64,000 bases of DNA, from NCBI RefSeq assembly GCF_021654135.1, contig NZ_JAKGSD010000017.1, positions 39,706-103,705 on the forward strand. The letters run 5' to 3'. This DNA comes from Amycolatopsis tucumanensis (GTDB lineage Bacteria; Actinomycetota; Actinomycetes; Mycobacteriales; Pseudonocardiaceae). Both the position numbers and the translations under genes were made by a program. Below, one piece after another: positions 22,471-30,652 of the stretch. Each line of letters starts with the position of its first letter. Positions within the stretch are counted from its first letter, which is position 1. The notes below the pieces were generated by a model. That model was not told where the DNA came from. It did no database searches and worked only from the letters and a program-made list of their open reading frames with translations.

Positions 22471-24554
22471 CCCGGCACCGGCGGCCGAGCCCGCCGAAGG
22501 CCCACTGGCTGCTGCTGTCGGCGATCCTCGCGGTCGTCGCCGGCCTGCTCGCGCTCGACACGGTCGTCAAGGGCGCGGACGGCGGCGAGGACACGTCACC
22601 GCCGGGTCCCGCGACCACCGTGCCCGCGCAGGTGCGCGGCGGCGGCGCGGTGATCGACCCGCGGTCGCCTTCCCCAGCCACCGCGCGGGCGCGGGACCAC
22701 ACGATCGCCCTGACCTTCGACGACGGGCCGGATCCGGTGTGGACGCCGCGGATCCTCGACGCGCTGGACCGGAACGGCGCGAAGGCGACGTTCTTCGTGA
22801 CCGGCGCGCGCGCCGCGCAGCACCCGGACCTGGTCCGCGAGATCCTGGCCCGCGGCCACGAGATCGGCAACCACACCGCGAGCCACACCGACCTGAGCGC
22901 GGCGAGCGACTTCCGGGCCGATCTGGAGATCCGCACGACGGACCTCGTCCTCGCCGGCACCGCGGGCGTCCTCCCGGCCCTGGTGCGGCCGCCCTATTCG
23001 TCCACTCCGGACAGTCTGGACGACCGGGACTGGGCCGCGGCACAGCGCTTGGGCGCGGACGGCAAGCTCGTGGTGTTGTCCGATGTGGACTCGCAGGACT
23101 GGCGCCGCCCCGGCGCGGACGCGATCGTCGGCGGCGCGACCCCGGCCGGGAACGCCGGCGCGGTGGTCCTGATGCACGACGGCGGCGGGGACCGCGCGCA
23201 GACCGCCGAGGCGCTCGACCGGCTGATCCCGGAACTTCGGTCGCGCGGCTGGACGTTCGGCACGGTCAGCGAGTCCGTCGGGCTGTCCGGCACCCAGGCG
23301 GCAGCGCCGGTCCGCGCGCGGATCGGCGGCTGGCTGCTCGTGTTCGCCGTGGGCGCCGGGGAGTTCGTGGCCGGCGCGCTGTTCGCGCTGACGGTGGTGG
23401 CGACCGTGCTGGCGCTGCTGCGCACGGTTCTGCTCGGCGTGACGACGAGCCTGCACGTGCGGCGGCGGCGTCCGCGGGAGGCGCCGGACCAGCCGGTGAC
23501 CGTCATCATCCCCGCCTACAACGAACGCGAAGGCATCGAGTGGGCTGTTCGCTCGGCGCTCGCCGCGGGTCCGCGCGTGCAGGTGATCGTGGTCGACGAC
23601 GGATCCACCGACGGCACCGACGCTTTGGTGGAGCGGATCGCCCGCCGCCGCCCGAGCGTGCGCCTGATCCGGCAGGCCAACGCGGGCAAGGCGGCCGCGC
23701 TCAACACCGGTCTCGCCGCCGCGCGCACCGAGCTGGTCGTGCTGATGGACGGCGACACCGTGCTGGAGCCGGGTTCGGTGCCCGCGCTGGTGCGCAACTT
23801 CGCCGATCCGGCCGTGGCCGCGGTGTCCGGCAACGCCAAGGTCGGCAACCGCGGCCGCCTGCTCGGTCGGTGGCAGCACATCGAGTACGTGTGCGGCTTC
23901 AACCTGGACCGGCGGCTCTACGACGTGCTCGAGTGCATGCCCACGGTGCCGGGCGCGGTGGGCGCGTTCCGGCGGTCGGCGGTGCTGCGTGTCGGCGGGG
24001 TGCCCACGGACACGCTCGCCGAGGACACCGACCTGACGATGGCGCTGGAGCGCGGCGGGTGGCGCGTGGTGTACGAGGAGGAGGCGCGGGCGCTGACCGA
24101 GGCCCCGGCGACGCTGGCGGAGCTGTGGAAGCAGCGGTACCGCTGGTGCTACGGGACGCTGCAGTCGGTGTGGAAGCACCGGCACGCGGTCGCCGAGCGC
24201 GGCAGCGCGGGACGGCTGGGGCGGCGCGGGCTGCCGTACCTGCTGCTGTTCCAGGTGCTGCTGCCGATCGTCGCGCCGCTCGTCGACGTGGCCGCGGTGT
24301 TCGGGCTGTTCACCGGCGACCGGTGGCTGGTGCTCGGGGCGTGGCTGGCGTTCCTGGCGCTGCAGGCGATCCCGGCGGTGGTGGCGTTCCGGCTGGACCG
24401 GGAACCGCTGCGGCCGCTGCTCGCGCTGCCGCTGCAGCAGTTCGTCTACCGGCAGCTGATGTACCTCGTGGTGCTGCAGTCGCTGAGCACGGCGCTCGCC
24501 GGGGCGCGGCTGCCGTGGCACAAACTGCCGCGGCGCGGGCTGCTCAGGCCTTGA
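22467..24554 (+). CDS. Polysaccharide deacetylase / family 2 glycosyltransferase fusion
   Basis: A 695-residue membrane protein. After an N-terminal helix (14-34), residues 75-260 form a NodB-type polysaccharide deacetylase (LTFDDGPDP at 82-90; His136 and His140 as metal ligands; PPYSSTP). Residues about 290-330 contain a membrane helix, and 345-590 a processive GT2 domain with DDGSTDG (about 376), MDGD (about 425), EDTD (about 518) and QRYRW (about 555), followed by more membrane helices. The combination of deacetylase and synthase suggests production of a partly deacetylated beta-linked polymer (poly-GlcNAc or chitin-like). It starts at GTG overlapping the Thr/Pro-rich protein gene, and its 3' end overlaps the convergent epimerase gene by 11 bp. 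Confidence 0.93.
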   Translation: MTRHRRPSPPKAHWLLLSAILAVVAGLLALDTVVKGADGGEDTSPPGPATTVPAQVRGGGAVIDPRSPSPATARARDHTIALTFDDGPDPVWTPRILDALDRNGAKATFFVTGARAAQHPDLVREILARGHEIGNHTASHTDLSAASDFRADLEIRTTDLVLAGTAGVLPALVRPPYSSTPDSLDDRDWAAAQRLGADGKLVVLSDVDSQDWRRPGADAIVGGATPAGNAGAVVLMHDGGGDRAQTAEALDRLIPELRSRGWTFGTVSESVGLSGTQAAAPVRARIGGWLLVFAVGAGEFVAGALFALTVVATVLALLRTVLLGVTTSLHVRRRRPREAPDQPVTVIIPAYNEREGIEWAVRSALAAGPRVQVIVVDDGSTDGTDALVERIARRRPSVRLIRQANAGKAAALNTGLAAARTELVVLMDGDTVLEPGSVPALVRNFADPAVAAVSGNAKVGNRGRLLGRWQHIEYVCGFNLDRRLYDVLECMPTVPGAVGAFRRSAVLRVGGVPTDTLAEDTDLTMALERGGWRVVYEEEARALTEAPATLAELWKQRYRWCYGTLQSVWKHRHAVAERGSAGRLGRRGLPYLLLFQVLLPIVAPLVDVAAVFGLFTGDRWLVLGAWLAFLALQAIPAVVAFRLDREPLRPLLALPLQQFVYRQLMYLVVLQSLSTALAGARLPWHKLPRRGLLRP

Positions 24555-25560
24555 CGAGCGAGCGGGCCATAACGAACGAGCGGGCGCAGTCGAGCACGGT
24601 GTCCGCGAGCGGCCGCGGGTTCCAGTCCAGCACGTCGCGGGCCTTGCCGGTGGCGAAGCGGAACTCCTCGCCGAGCTCGGGCACGACCTGGCGCAGCGCG
24701 GGGTCGAACAGGGCGGCGGCGCGGACGAGCGGGCCGGGCAGCCGCCGGGACGGCACTCGTGCGCCGGGCTGCCCGCGCAGGATGGCCGCGACGTCCTCGA
24801 TCCAGTGGAACGGCCCGGTGGCGAGGAACCGCTCCCCCGCCGCGTCCGGGCTGAGCATGGCGGCGACGTGCAGTGCGGCGACGTCGCGCACGTCGGTGAA
24901 CGGGAAACCCAGGCGCGGCAGCCCGGGCATCCGGCCGGTCACGAGCCGCTCGACCACCGACAGCGAGTAGGACGGGCGGCCGCGCACGGGTCCCAGCAGC
25001 GTGCCGGGCGCGATCACGGTCAGCCGGTCCGTCATGCCGTGCTCGCGGGCGTACGCCCACGCGGCGCGCTCGGCGAGGGTCTTGGAGCGGACGTAGGCGC
25101 GGGCCAGCGGGTGGCCGGGGTCGGTCCAGTGGTCCTCGGTGATCGGGTCGGGCCGGGGGCCTGCCGGGTAGGCGGCCGCGGACGACGACGAGGTCACCAC
25201 GATCCGCCGGGCGCCCGCCGTCCGGGCGGCGGCGAGGACGCGAAGGGTGCCGTCCCGGGCGAGGCCGACCAGGGCGGCGGGATCCCGCGGCGGCACGGCC
25301 GGGAACGGCGAGGCGACGTGCAGGACGAAGTCGCAGCCCGCCGCGGCCTCCGCCCAGCCGGCGTCGGAGCCGAGATCGGCCTCGACGACGGTGAGGCGGG
25401 CCGTGGGGTGCCCGGGCGGCAGCTGGGCCGCCACCACCGGACGGCGGGAGCGGTCCCGGACGGTGGTCCGTACGTGGTAGCCGCGGGTGAGGAGGAGGTC
25501 GATGCACCAGCTCGCGAGGTAGCCGGTGCCGCCGGTCACGAGGACGGTTTCGTCGGTCAC
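24544..25560 (-). CDS. NAD(P)-dependent epimerase / dihydroflavonol-reductase-like protein
   Basis: A 338-residue extended SDR of the dihydroflavonol-4-reductase type: Rossmann loop VTGGTGYLASWCI (about 8-20), VLHVASPFP, the Ser ... YVRSK catalytic signature (in ARAYVRSKTLAERAAW), and a C-terminal substrate domain. It probably reduces a ketone or aldehyde; the exact substrate cannot be told. GTG at 25560 is the only start that keeps the whole nucleotide-binding loop; GGAGG lies 2 bases upstream, rather close. It ends inside the 3' end of the glycosyltransferase gene. Upstream there is a repeat array instead of a gene. Confidence 0.87.
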   Translation of the reverse strand: MTDETVLVTGGTGYLASWCIDLLLTRGYHVRTTVRDRSRRPVVAAQLPPGHPTARLTVVEADLGSDAGWAEAAAGCDFVLHVASPFPAVPPRDPAALVGLARDGTLRVLAAARTAGARRIVVTSSSSAAAYPAGPRPDPITEDHWTDPGHPLARAYVRSKTLAERAAWAYAREHGMTDRLTVIAPGTLLGPVRGRPSYSLSVVERLVTGRMPGLPRLGFPFTDVRDVAALHVAAMLSPDAAGERFLATGPFHWIEDVAAILRGQPGARVPSRRLPGPLVRAAALFDPALRQVVPELGEEFRFATGKARDVLDWNPRPLADTVLDCARSFVMARSLVKA

Positions 25561-25774
25561 CCCTCCAGGCTGCGTGTGTGAGCAGGTGGCGGCCTCGTCC
25601 CGCGCGCCGGAGGCGGTGGCCTCGCGGCGGATGGTCGCTCGTTCCCGGGAAGGAGGCGCTCGGCGGGGTTTTCTGGAACGCCGCCACGCGCCGAGCCCGG
25701 CGGCCACCCGAGGCCGGATCTCCGTTGGAGGCGCCGCCCGGCGCTACCGGACAGCCCCAGGCACTCCGGCGCAC

Positions 25775-26150
25775 CAGCCACCCAGCCCAGGCAGACCTCC
25801 CTCCCCCAGGAGGAAACTCCCGTCCCGACCGCCGCACAGCCACCGCCCCGCCCCAACCTCGGCCCAACAGCCACCCAGCCCAGCCGAACCCTCCTCCCCC
25901 AGCGGAACCACCCGGCCCAACCGCCGCACACCAACCCCGGCCCCACAGCCACCCAGCCCAGCCGAACCCTCCTCCCCAGCGGAACCACCCGGCCCAACCG
26001 CCGCACAACCACCGCCGCACACCAACCTCGGCCCCACCGCACTCCGGCGCACCAGCCACCCAGCCCAGGCGGATCCCCTCCCCCAGAGGAACCACCCGGC
26101 CCGACCACCCGACCGCCACCACCCCGCGCACCAGCCATCCGAAATCGGCG
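25775..26150. repeat. Tandem C-rich repeat array, period about 78 bp
   Basis: The word CAGCCACCCAGCCCAG begins copies at 25775, 25868, 25946 and 26053, and a diverged form at 26132; spacing 93, 78, 107 and 79. Each copy continues with CCGAACCCTCCTCCCC and ACCACCCGGCCCAACCGCCGCAC. This array fills most of the gene-free stretch 25561-26206; the first 200 bp of that stretch contain no gene that I can support. Many frames run through it because it has few stops, but none has codon usage or start signals of a real gene. Confidence 0.75.
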
Positions 26151-26192
26151 GAACCTCCTTCCCAGGGAGGAGCCGCCCGGTGCGCCCGCCCG

Positions 26193-26209
26193 TTAGTGTC
26201 GGTTCTGTG
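26193..26209 (+). promoter_or_regulatory. Leaderless-type promoter of the NarL-type kinase gene
   Basis: TTAGTGT at 26193-26199 is a good actinobacterial -10 box and the GTG start follows 7 bases later. No ribosome binding site is present, so transcription and translation may begin together at the GTG. Confidence 0.45.
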
Positions 26210-27388
26210 CTTCTGGCGTGGGTTGGGCGGGCGGTCGGCGACCGGTTCGGGCCCGCGCGTCTGCTGCCGCTCGTGATCGGCCCCGGCTACCTGCTCCTGG
26301 TGCAGCGGCCGGAGCCGACGCCGGCGGACTGGGTGGTCGTGTTCGCCGCGGCCGGGGTGTTCCTCGCGGGCGGCGTGTGGCCGCTGGCGGTCGCGGGGGT
26401 GGAGTCCCTGCTCATCCTGGCCGCGCACCAGTGGGCCGACGCCACACCGGTGGCGGTGAAGGTGCTGGCCAGCGTCGCGGTGTTCGAGCTGGCCATCCGC
26501 CGCCCGATGCGCGAAGCCCTGGTCGGCGCCGGGGTGCTCACCGCGGTGTACTTCGTGCTCGGCACCTACGACCACGTGCTGACCGGCGTGCTCGCCGTCG
26601 GCTACCGGGTCCTCACGGTCGTCGGCGGCCCGCTTCTGCTCGGCGCCTACCTGCGGGCCGGGGTGCGAGCGGTGGCGCAGGCGAGCGCGCGGGCCGCGGA
26701 GGCCGAGGCGCGCCGGGAACTGGCCGCGCGCGGCGCCCGCCTGACCGAGCGCACCGAGATCGCCCGCGAGCTGCACGACCTGGTCGCCCACCACGTCGCG
26801 TCGATGGCGCTGCGCGTCGGTGTGGCGCGGGCGGTGGTGCCGGACCTGGATCCGCGGGTGGGCGAGGTGCTCGACGACGTGCACGCCTCGGCCACCCGGA
26901 CCCTGGCGGACCTGCGGGAGCTGGTGTCCGCGCTGCGCGACCCGGCCAGCGTGCGCGACCACGGCGTGCTCATCGAGACCGCCTCGCTGCCCGCCGCGGT
27001 GGAGTCGGTGATCGGGCGCAGCAGGCAGGCCGGGCTGGCGATCGACTGCCGCGTCGACCCCGCCATCGCGGCGCTCGACTCGCTGCGCGGCCTGGCCGTG
27101 CTGCGGCTGGTGCAGGAGAGCCTGACCAACGTCGCCAAGCACGCGGGCCCCGGCGCGCGGGCGAGCGTGCGGGTGGACGCCGGCGCCGGGCAGGTGCTCG
27201 TCGAGGTCACCGACACGGGTGGCGCGCGGGACGGCGACGGCGAGCCGGGCTACGGACTGGTGGGCCTGCGGGAACGCGTCGACCTGGTCGGCGGCACCCT
27301 CGACGCGGGCCCGCACGGCGACGGCTGGCGGGTGCGTGCGCTGTTCCCGGCGGAGACGTCCGCCCCGGTCGATTCGGAGGTCCCGTGA
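26207..27388 (+). CDS. NarL-type sensor histidine kinase
   Basis: A 393-residue membrane sensor. Residues 1-150 contain about four to five membrane helices (LLPLVIGPGYLLLV, WVVVFAAAGVFLAGG and so on). A coiled linker (AAEAEARRELAARGARL) leads to the HisKA_3 domain with the phospho-accepting His in ERTEIARELHDLVAHHVASM, and a HATPase domain ends with GEPGYGLVGLRERVDLVGG. GTG 26207 is chosen because a -10-like element lies just before it and the frame upstream is repeat DNA. The response regulator follows with a 4-bp overlap. The stimulus is unknown; such pairs often sense envelope stress. Confidence 0.9.
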   Translation: MLLAWVGRAVGDRFGPARLLPLVIGPGYLLLVQRPEPTPADWVVVFAAAGVFLAGGVWPLAVAGVESLLILAAHQWADATPVAVKVLASVAVFELAIRRPMREALVGAGVLTAVYFVLGTYDHVLTGVLAVGYRVLTVVGGPLLLGAYLRAGVRAVAQASARAAEAEARRELAARGARLTERTEIARELHDLVAHHVASMALRVGVARAVVPDLDPRVGEVLDDVHASATRTLADLRELVSALRDPASVRDHGVLIETASLPAAVESVIGRSRQAGLAIDCRVDPAIAALDSLRGLAVLRLVQESLTNVAKHAGPGARASVRVDAGAGQVLVEVTDTGGARDGDGEPGYGLVGLRERVDLVGGTLDAGPHGDGWRVRALFPAETSAPVDSEVP

Positions 27389-28032
27389 TCCGCACCCTGC
27401 TCGTCGACGACCAGCAACTCGTCCGCGCCGGCCTGCGCATGCTGTGCGAGTCCACACCGGACATCGAGGTCGTCGGCGAGGCGCCGCACGGCGGTGAGGC
27501 GATCCGGCTGGCCGGCCGGGTCAAGCCGGACGTGGTGCTGATGGACCTGCGGATGCCCGGCACGGACGGGATCACCGCGACGAAGACGATCCTGGGCGAA
27601 CGGCCCGCGACGCGGATCGTGGTGCTGACGACCTTCGACGACGACGAGCACCTGTACCCGGCGCTGGCCGCGGGCGCGTGCGGGTTCCTGGCGAAGGACG
27701 CCACGCCCGCCGAACTGCTCGACGGCATCCGCCGGGCGGCCGCGGGCGGCAGCCCGTTCAGCGACGACGTGCTGCGGCGCCTGGTCGGGCAGGCGGTGCG
27801 GTCCAGGGCGGAACGGCCGGACCTGCCACTGACCCCGCGCGAGCGGGAGGTGCTCGGGCTGGTCGGGATGGGACTGTCCAATGCGGACATCGCGGCGCGG
27901 ATGCACGTCGGCGTCACCACGGTGAAGACGCACGTGGCGAACCTGATGGACAAGACCGGCAGCCCCAGCCGCGTGCACTTGGCGATCCTCGCGGTGCGCC
28001 ACGACCTGACCCCGGACACCGGGAAACGGTGA
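27385..28032 (+). CDS. LuxR/NarL-type response regulator
   Basis: A 215-residue regulator with receiver domain (1-120; acidic DD at 8-9, phospho-acceptor Asp54 in LMDLRMPG, conserved Thr and Lys in LTTF and AKDAT) and a C-terminal LuxR helix-turn-helix (about 148-205) with LTPREREVLGLVGMGLSNADI. GTG start overlaps the kinase stop (GTGA). Its own stop lies in a perfect 14-bp hairpin that ends the operon. The pair forms a complete two-component system. Confidence 0.95.
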   Translation: MIRTLLVDDQQLVRAGLRMLCESTPDIEVVGEAPHGGEAIRLAGRVKPDVVLMDLRMPGTDGITATKTILGERPATRIVVLTTFDDDEHLYPALAAGACGFLAKDATPAELLDGIRRAAAGGSPFSDDVLRRLVGQAVRSRAERPDLPLTPREREVLGLVGMGLSNADIAARMHVGVTTVKTHVANLMDKTGSPSRVHLAILAVRHDLTPDTGKR

Positions 28033-28058
28033 CCCCCGGCCGGACCGGGGGTCACCGT
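28026..28058. terminator. Strong bidirectional terminator hairpin
   Basis: ACGGTGACCCCCGG and CCGGGGGTCACCGT form a perfect 14-bp stem with a 5-base loop. The left arm overlaps the stop codon of the response regulator. It also serves the convergent secreted protein gene, which ends at 28085. No T-run follows. Confidence 0.75.
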
Positions 28059-28084
28059 CAGGGAGAGAGGCGGTGCGGGTGACG

Positions 28085-28507
28085 TCAGTCGTCGTCGCCC
28101 TCGTCCTCGTCGTCGTCCCAGTCGTGGTCGTGGTGGTGGTGACCCGCGACCGACCAGGTTTCACTCGAGTGCGCGCCCTCCGGGCCCGCCCACTGGCAGC
28201 CCTCGCCGTAGAAGGAGGTGTGGCCGTTGGTGCCGGAAACGGTGTAGTCGCCACCCGCCCCCTCCGGGCCTGCCGACAGGTTGGCGTCGTAGTAGCCCGC
28301 GTAGCCCCAGCCGTGACCGTGACCGTAGCCGTCGTCGTCGTAGCCGTAGTGGTGGCCCGCGACCGAGCCGGTGCTGGAGATCGCGGCGCCGTCCGGGCCG
28401 GCGGACGCGGCGGAGTCGCCGTAGCTGTCAGCCGACGCGATGCCCGCGGCACCGAACGACAGCGGGATGGCCAGCAGGCTGGCGATCGCGAAGCGACGAA
28501 CGTTCAT
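28085..28507 (-). CDS. Secreted Asp/His/Gly-rich protein
   Basis: A 140-residue exported protein: signal peptide residues 1-26 (RRFAIASLLAIPLSFGAAGIASA, cleavage before DSYGD). The mature part contains a repeated motif AGPDGA...STGSVAGHH and AGPEGA...SETWSVAGHH, with a third partial AGPEGAGGDY, separated by Gly/Tyr/His-rich linkers, and ends in HHHHDHDWDDDEDEGDDD-type acidic/His sequence. The Asp and His runs look able to bind metal ions such as zinc or nickel. AAGGGA lies 10 bases before the ATG at 28507. No family is recognised. Low-complexity ends often vary between strains. Confidence 0.75.
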   Translation of the reverse strand: MNVRRFAIASLLAIPLSFGAAGIASADSYGDSAASAGPDGAAISSTGSVAGHHYGYDDDGYGHGHGWGYAGYYDANLSAGPEGAGGDYTVSGTNGHTSFYGEGCQWAGPEGAHSSETWSVAGHHHHDHDWDDDEDEGDDD

Positions 28508-28854
28508 TGTTCTGAATTCCCTTCGTATCAACGGATTCCGGGCCGGAACCTCTGCGGCTCCGCGGACCGGGTGCCCGGGACGGCTGGGGCAAATCCGGCA
28601 CGCAGATGTGACGCAGGACACGTTGCGATCACGGCGTGGCGACGTGACAGGCGAACTCCCGCTGGTCGGCCCCGCGAAACCGATCCGTCACGGCGGACGT
28701 CGCGAATTCCGTTGCCGCGCAGCGCATCCACCCTTGGTGCGTCACTCACGCGTGTGGACTGGACCAGACCGCGGCGCTTGACAAGGCTCGCCCGGCCGCC
28801 GATGCTCATCGCAGTAACTGTTACTTCGGGTAATAGCTTCAGCGAGGAGGCGGC
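28508..28854. other. 347-bp intergenic stretch with divergent promoters
   Basis: The stretch lies between the start of the secreted protein gene and the start of the EphD-like gene, which diverge. It contains the promoter of each. Apart from a -35/-10 and operator described separately I see no gene or RNA in it. Confidence 0.6.
28778..28833 (+). promoter_or_regulatory. Promoter with overlapping palindromic operator for the EphD-like gene
   Basis: TTGACA (28778-28783), 17-bp spacer, GATGCT (28801-28806). Just downstream, AGTAACTGTTACT (28813-28825) is a perfect palindrome of TetR type, and TTAC-N5-GTAA (28821-28833) overlaps it. The operator covers the expected transcription start, so a repressor is likely; no regulator gene is adjacent. 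Confidence 0.55.
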
Positions 28855-30420
28855 GTGGTCCGGCGAGTGGTGTCCCGGGACGGCACGCGCATCGCGGTCG
28901 CGGAAGCCGGTGATCCGGCCGCGCCGACCGTGGTGTGCGTGCACGGCTACCCCGACGACCGGTCCGTTTGGGACGGTGTGGCGGCCCGGCTCGCGGAACG
29001 GTTCCACGTGGTCACCTACGACGTCCGCGGCGCGGGCGAGTCGGACCGGCCGCCGCGGCGCGACGGGTACGCGCTCGATCGGCTGACCGAGGACTTGGCC
29101 GCCGTGCTCGACGAGGTCAGCCCGGACCGCCCGGCGCACCTCGTCGCGCACGACTGGGGGTCGATCCAGAGCTGGCACGCGGTGACCGGGGACCGGCTGC
29201 GCGGGCGGATCGCGTCGTTCACGTCGATCTCCGGGCCGTCGCTCGACCACGCCGGGCACTGGTTCCGCACGCGGTTGCGGCGGCCGTCGGGGTGGGGGCC
29301 CGCGCTGCGGCAGCTGGTGCATTCGAGCTACATCGTGTTCTTCCAGATCCCGCTGGTTCCTGAACTGAGTTGGCGGTCCGGGGTGGGCCGCCGGGTGCTG
29401 CGGCGGCTTTCGGGCAGTGCGGCGGGCCGCCCGGCGGTGGCGGACGCGGTGCACGGACTGGAGCTGTACCGGGCGAACGTCGGCATGCGGCTGTCGCGCC
29501 CGCGGCCGCGGCCCGCGGAGGTGCCGGTGCAGGTGCTCGCGCCGCTGGGTGATCCGTACGTGACGCCCGCGCTGCAGACGGACGTGGCGCGGTGGGCGCC
29601 GCGGCTGTGGGTGCGCCGGTTGCCCGGCGGGCACTGGATCCCGCGCGAGAGGCCGGACGTGATCGCGCGGTGCGCGGCCGAGCTGGTGGATTTCGCCGAG
29701 GGAGCGCCGGAGAGCCGGGGGCTGCGGCGCGCGCGTGCGGGCGGGGCCGAGGTGGTGGATTCCGCCGATGGGGCGCGGGCTGGCGGGATTGAGGCGGCGG
29801 ATTCCGCCGACGGGGCATCGGAGAGCAGGGCGCGGCGTCGCGCGCGGTCAGGCGGGGCCAAGCCGGTGGATTCCGCCGACAGAGCGCCGGAAAGGTGGGC
29901 GCGAGCGGCCGGGACCGAGGTAGCGGATTCCGCCGCGGGCGCACCGGAGAGCCGGGGGTTGCGGCGTGCACGGTCAGGCGGGGCCGAGCCGGTGGATTCC
30001 GTCGCGGGGGCACCGGAAAGCCGGGCACTGCGGCGCGCGGAGCTGGTCGGTTCCGCTGCGAGGGCACCGGAAAGGCGGACAGCCAGATTCGACGGCTACC
30101 TGGTGGTGATCACCGGGGAGAGCCGGTTCGCTCGGGCGGCGGCCGCGGCGTTCGCGGGGGCCGGAGCCGAGGTGCGCGGCGACGGGCCGGACGTGCCGGA
30201 CGTAGTGGTGGACAGCCGGGGCACGGCGCGGGACTTCGCGGCGCGGATGGCCGCCCGCGGCGAGGGTGGGCAGCTCGTGCTGCACGACCCCGCGGAAGCC
30301 GCCCGCCTGCGACGGGACTTCCCCGGCCTGAACGTGATCGTGGCCGGGGACGGCTCCCCGGAGCGCGCCGCACGGCGCGTGCTGCGCGCCGTGGCCCGCA
30401 ACCGCCACGCGGGAATCTGA
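28855..30420 (+). CDS. EphD-like alpha/beta hydrolase with repeat linker and truncated SDR tail
   Basis: A 521-residue protein. Residues 1-280 are an alpha/beta hydrolase of the epoxide-hydrolase type: HGYPDDRSVWD (oxyanion loop) and the nucleophile elbow VAHDWGSIQ with Asp, ending in PGGHWIPRERPD with the catalytic His. Residues about 285-405 consist of seven degenerate units of about 18-25 residues related to GAPESRGLRRARSGGAEPVDSAD. Residues about 410-521 resemble the start and end of an SDR domain (FDGYLVVITGESRFARAAA ... PERAARRVLRAVARN), but the glycine loop is lost and there is no Tyr-Lys pair. In EphD homologues a full SDR domain follows the hydrolase. GTG with GAGGAGG upstream. The SDR part is probably dead. 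Confidence 0.85.
   Translation: MVRRVVSRDGTRIAVAEAGDPAAPTVVCVHGYPDDRSVWDGVAARLAERFHVVTYDVRGAGESDRPPRRDGYALDRLTEDLAAVLDEVSPDRPAHLVAHDWGSIQSWHAVTGDRLRGRIASFTSISGPSLDHAGHWFRTRLRRPSGWGPALRQLVHSSYIVFFQIPLVPELSWRSGVGRRVLRRLSGSAAGRPAVADAVHGLELYRANVGMRLSRPRPRPAEVPVQVLAPLGDPYVTPALQTDVARWAPRLWVRRLPGGHWIPRERPDVIARCAAELVDFAEGAPESRGLRRARAGGAEVVDSADGARAGGIEAADSADGASESRARRRARSGGAKPVDSADRAPERWARAAGTEVADSAAGAPESRGLRRARSGGAEPVDSVAGAPESRALRRAELVGSAARAPERRTARFDGYLVVITGESRFARAAAAAFAGAGAEVRGDGPDVPDVVVDSRGTARDFAARMAARGEGGQLVLHDPAEAARLRRDFPGLNVIVAGDGSPERAARRVLRAVARNRHAGI
29700..30080 (+). repeat. In-frame tandem repeats inside the EphD-like gene
   Basis: About seven imperfect copies of a 50-70 bp unit, each encoding a version of GAPESRGLRRARSGGAEPVDSAD (ending VDSAD, or VDSVA). 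Copies differ by internal deletions in multiples of three, so the reading frame is kept. The first unit still continues from the hydrolase end (LVDFAEGAPES). Confidence 0.75.
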
Positions 30421-30619
30421 CGCCACCCCGGCGGCTCGTGCGCTGGGGCAGCACCTGCGAGAGGAAACCCTGGAGACGGCGGCCGCCCGCGCGGTGCGCG
30501 GCTCGTGCTGCGTAGGGAACCTGAGGGCGGCACCGCCGCCAGCAACCTCGCCGAAGCCGAAGGGGCACCCAGCCAACGCCGAAGCCGCAGAGGCGCCCGG
30601 CCAGCGTCGAAAAACCGAA

Positions 30620-30647
30620 GGGGCGCCCAGCCAACGCCGGGCGCCCC
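30620..30647. terminator. Hairpin after the acyl-CoA carboxylase gene
   Basis: GGGGCGCCC and GGGCGCCCC form a perfect 9-bp stem with a 10-base loop, 6 bp after the carboxylase stop (minus strand). It lies in a small repeat: the 24-bp word CCGAAGGGGC-CCCAGCCAACGCCG occurs at 30557 and again at 30616. Confidence 0.6.
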
Positions 30648-30652
30648 CGGCA

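Noticed and set aside
25775..26150. CRISPR array or coding gene
   Set aside because: Units vary in length and lack unique spacers; the long frames are due to the scarcity of stops in C-rich DNA.
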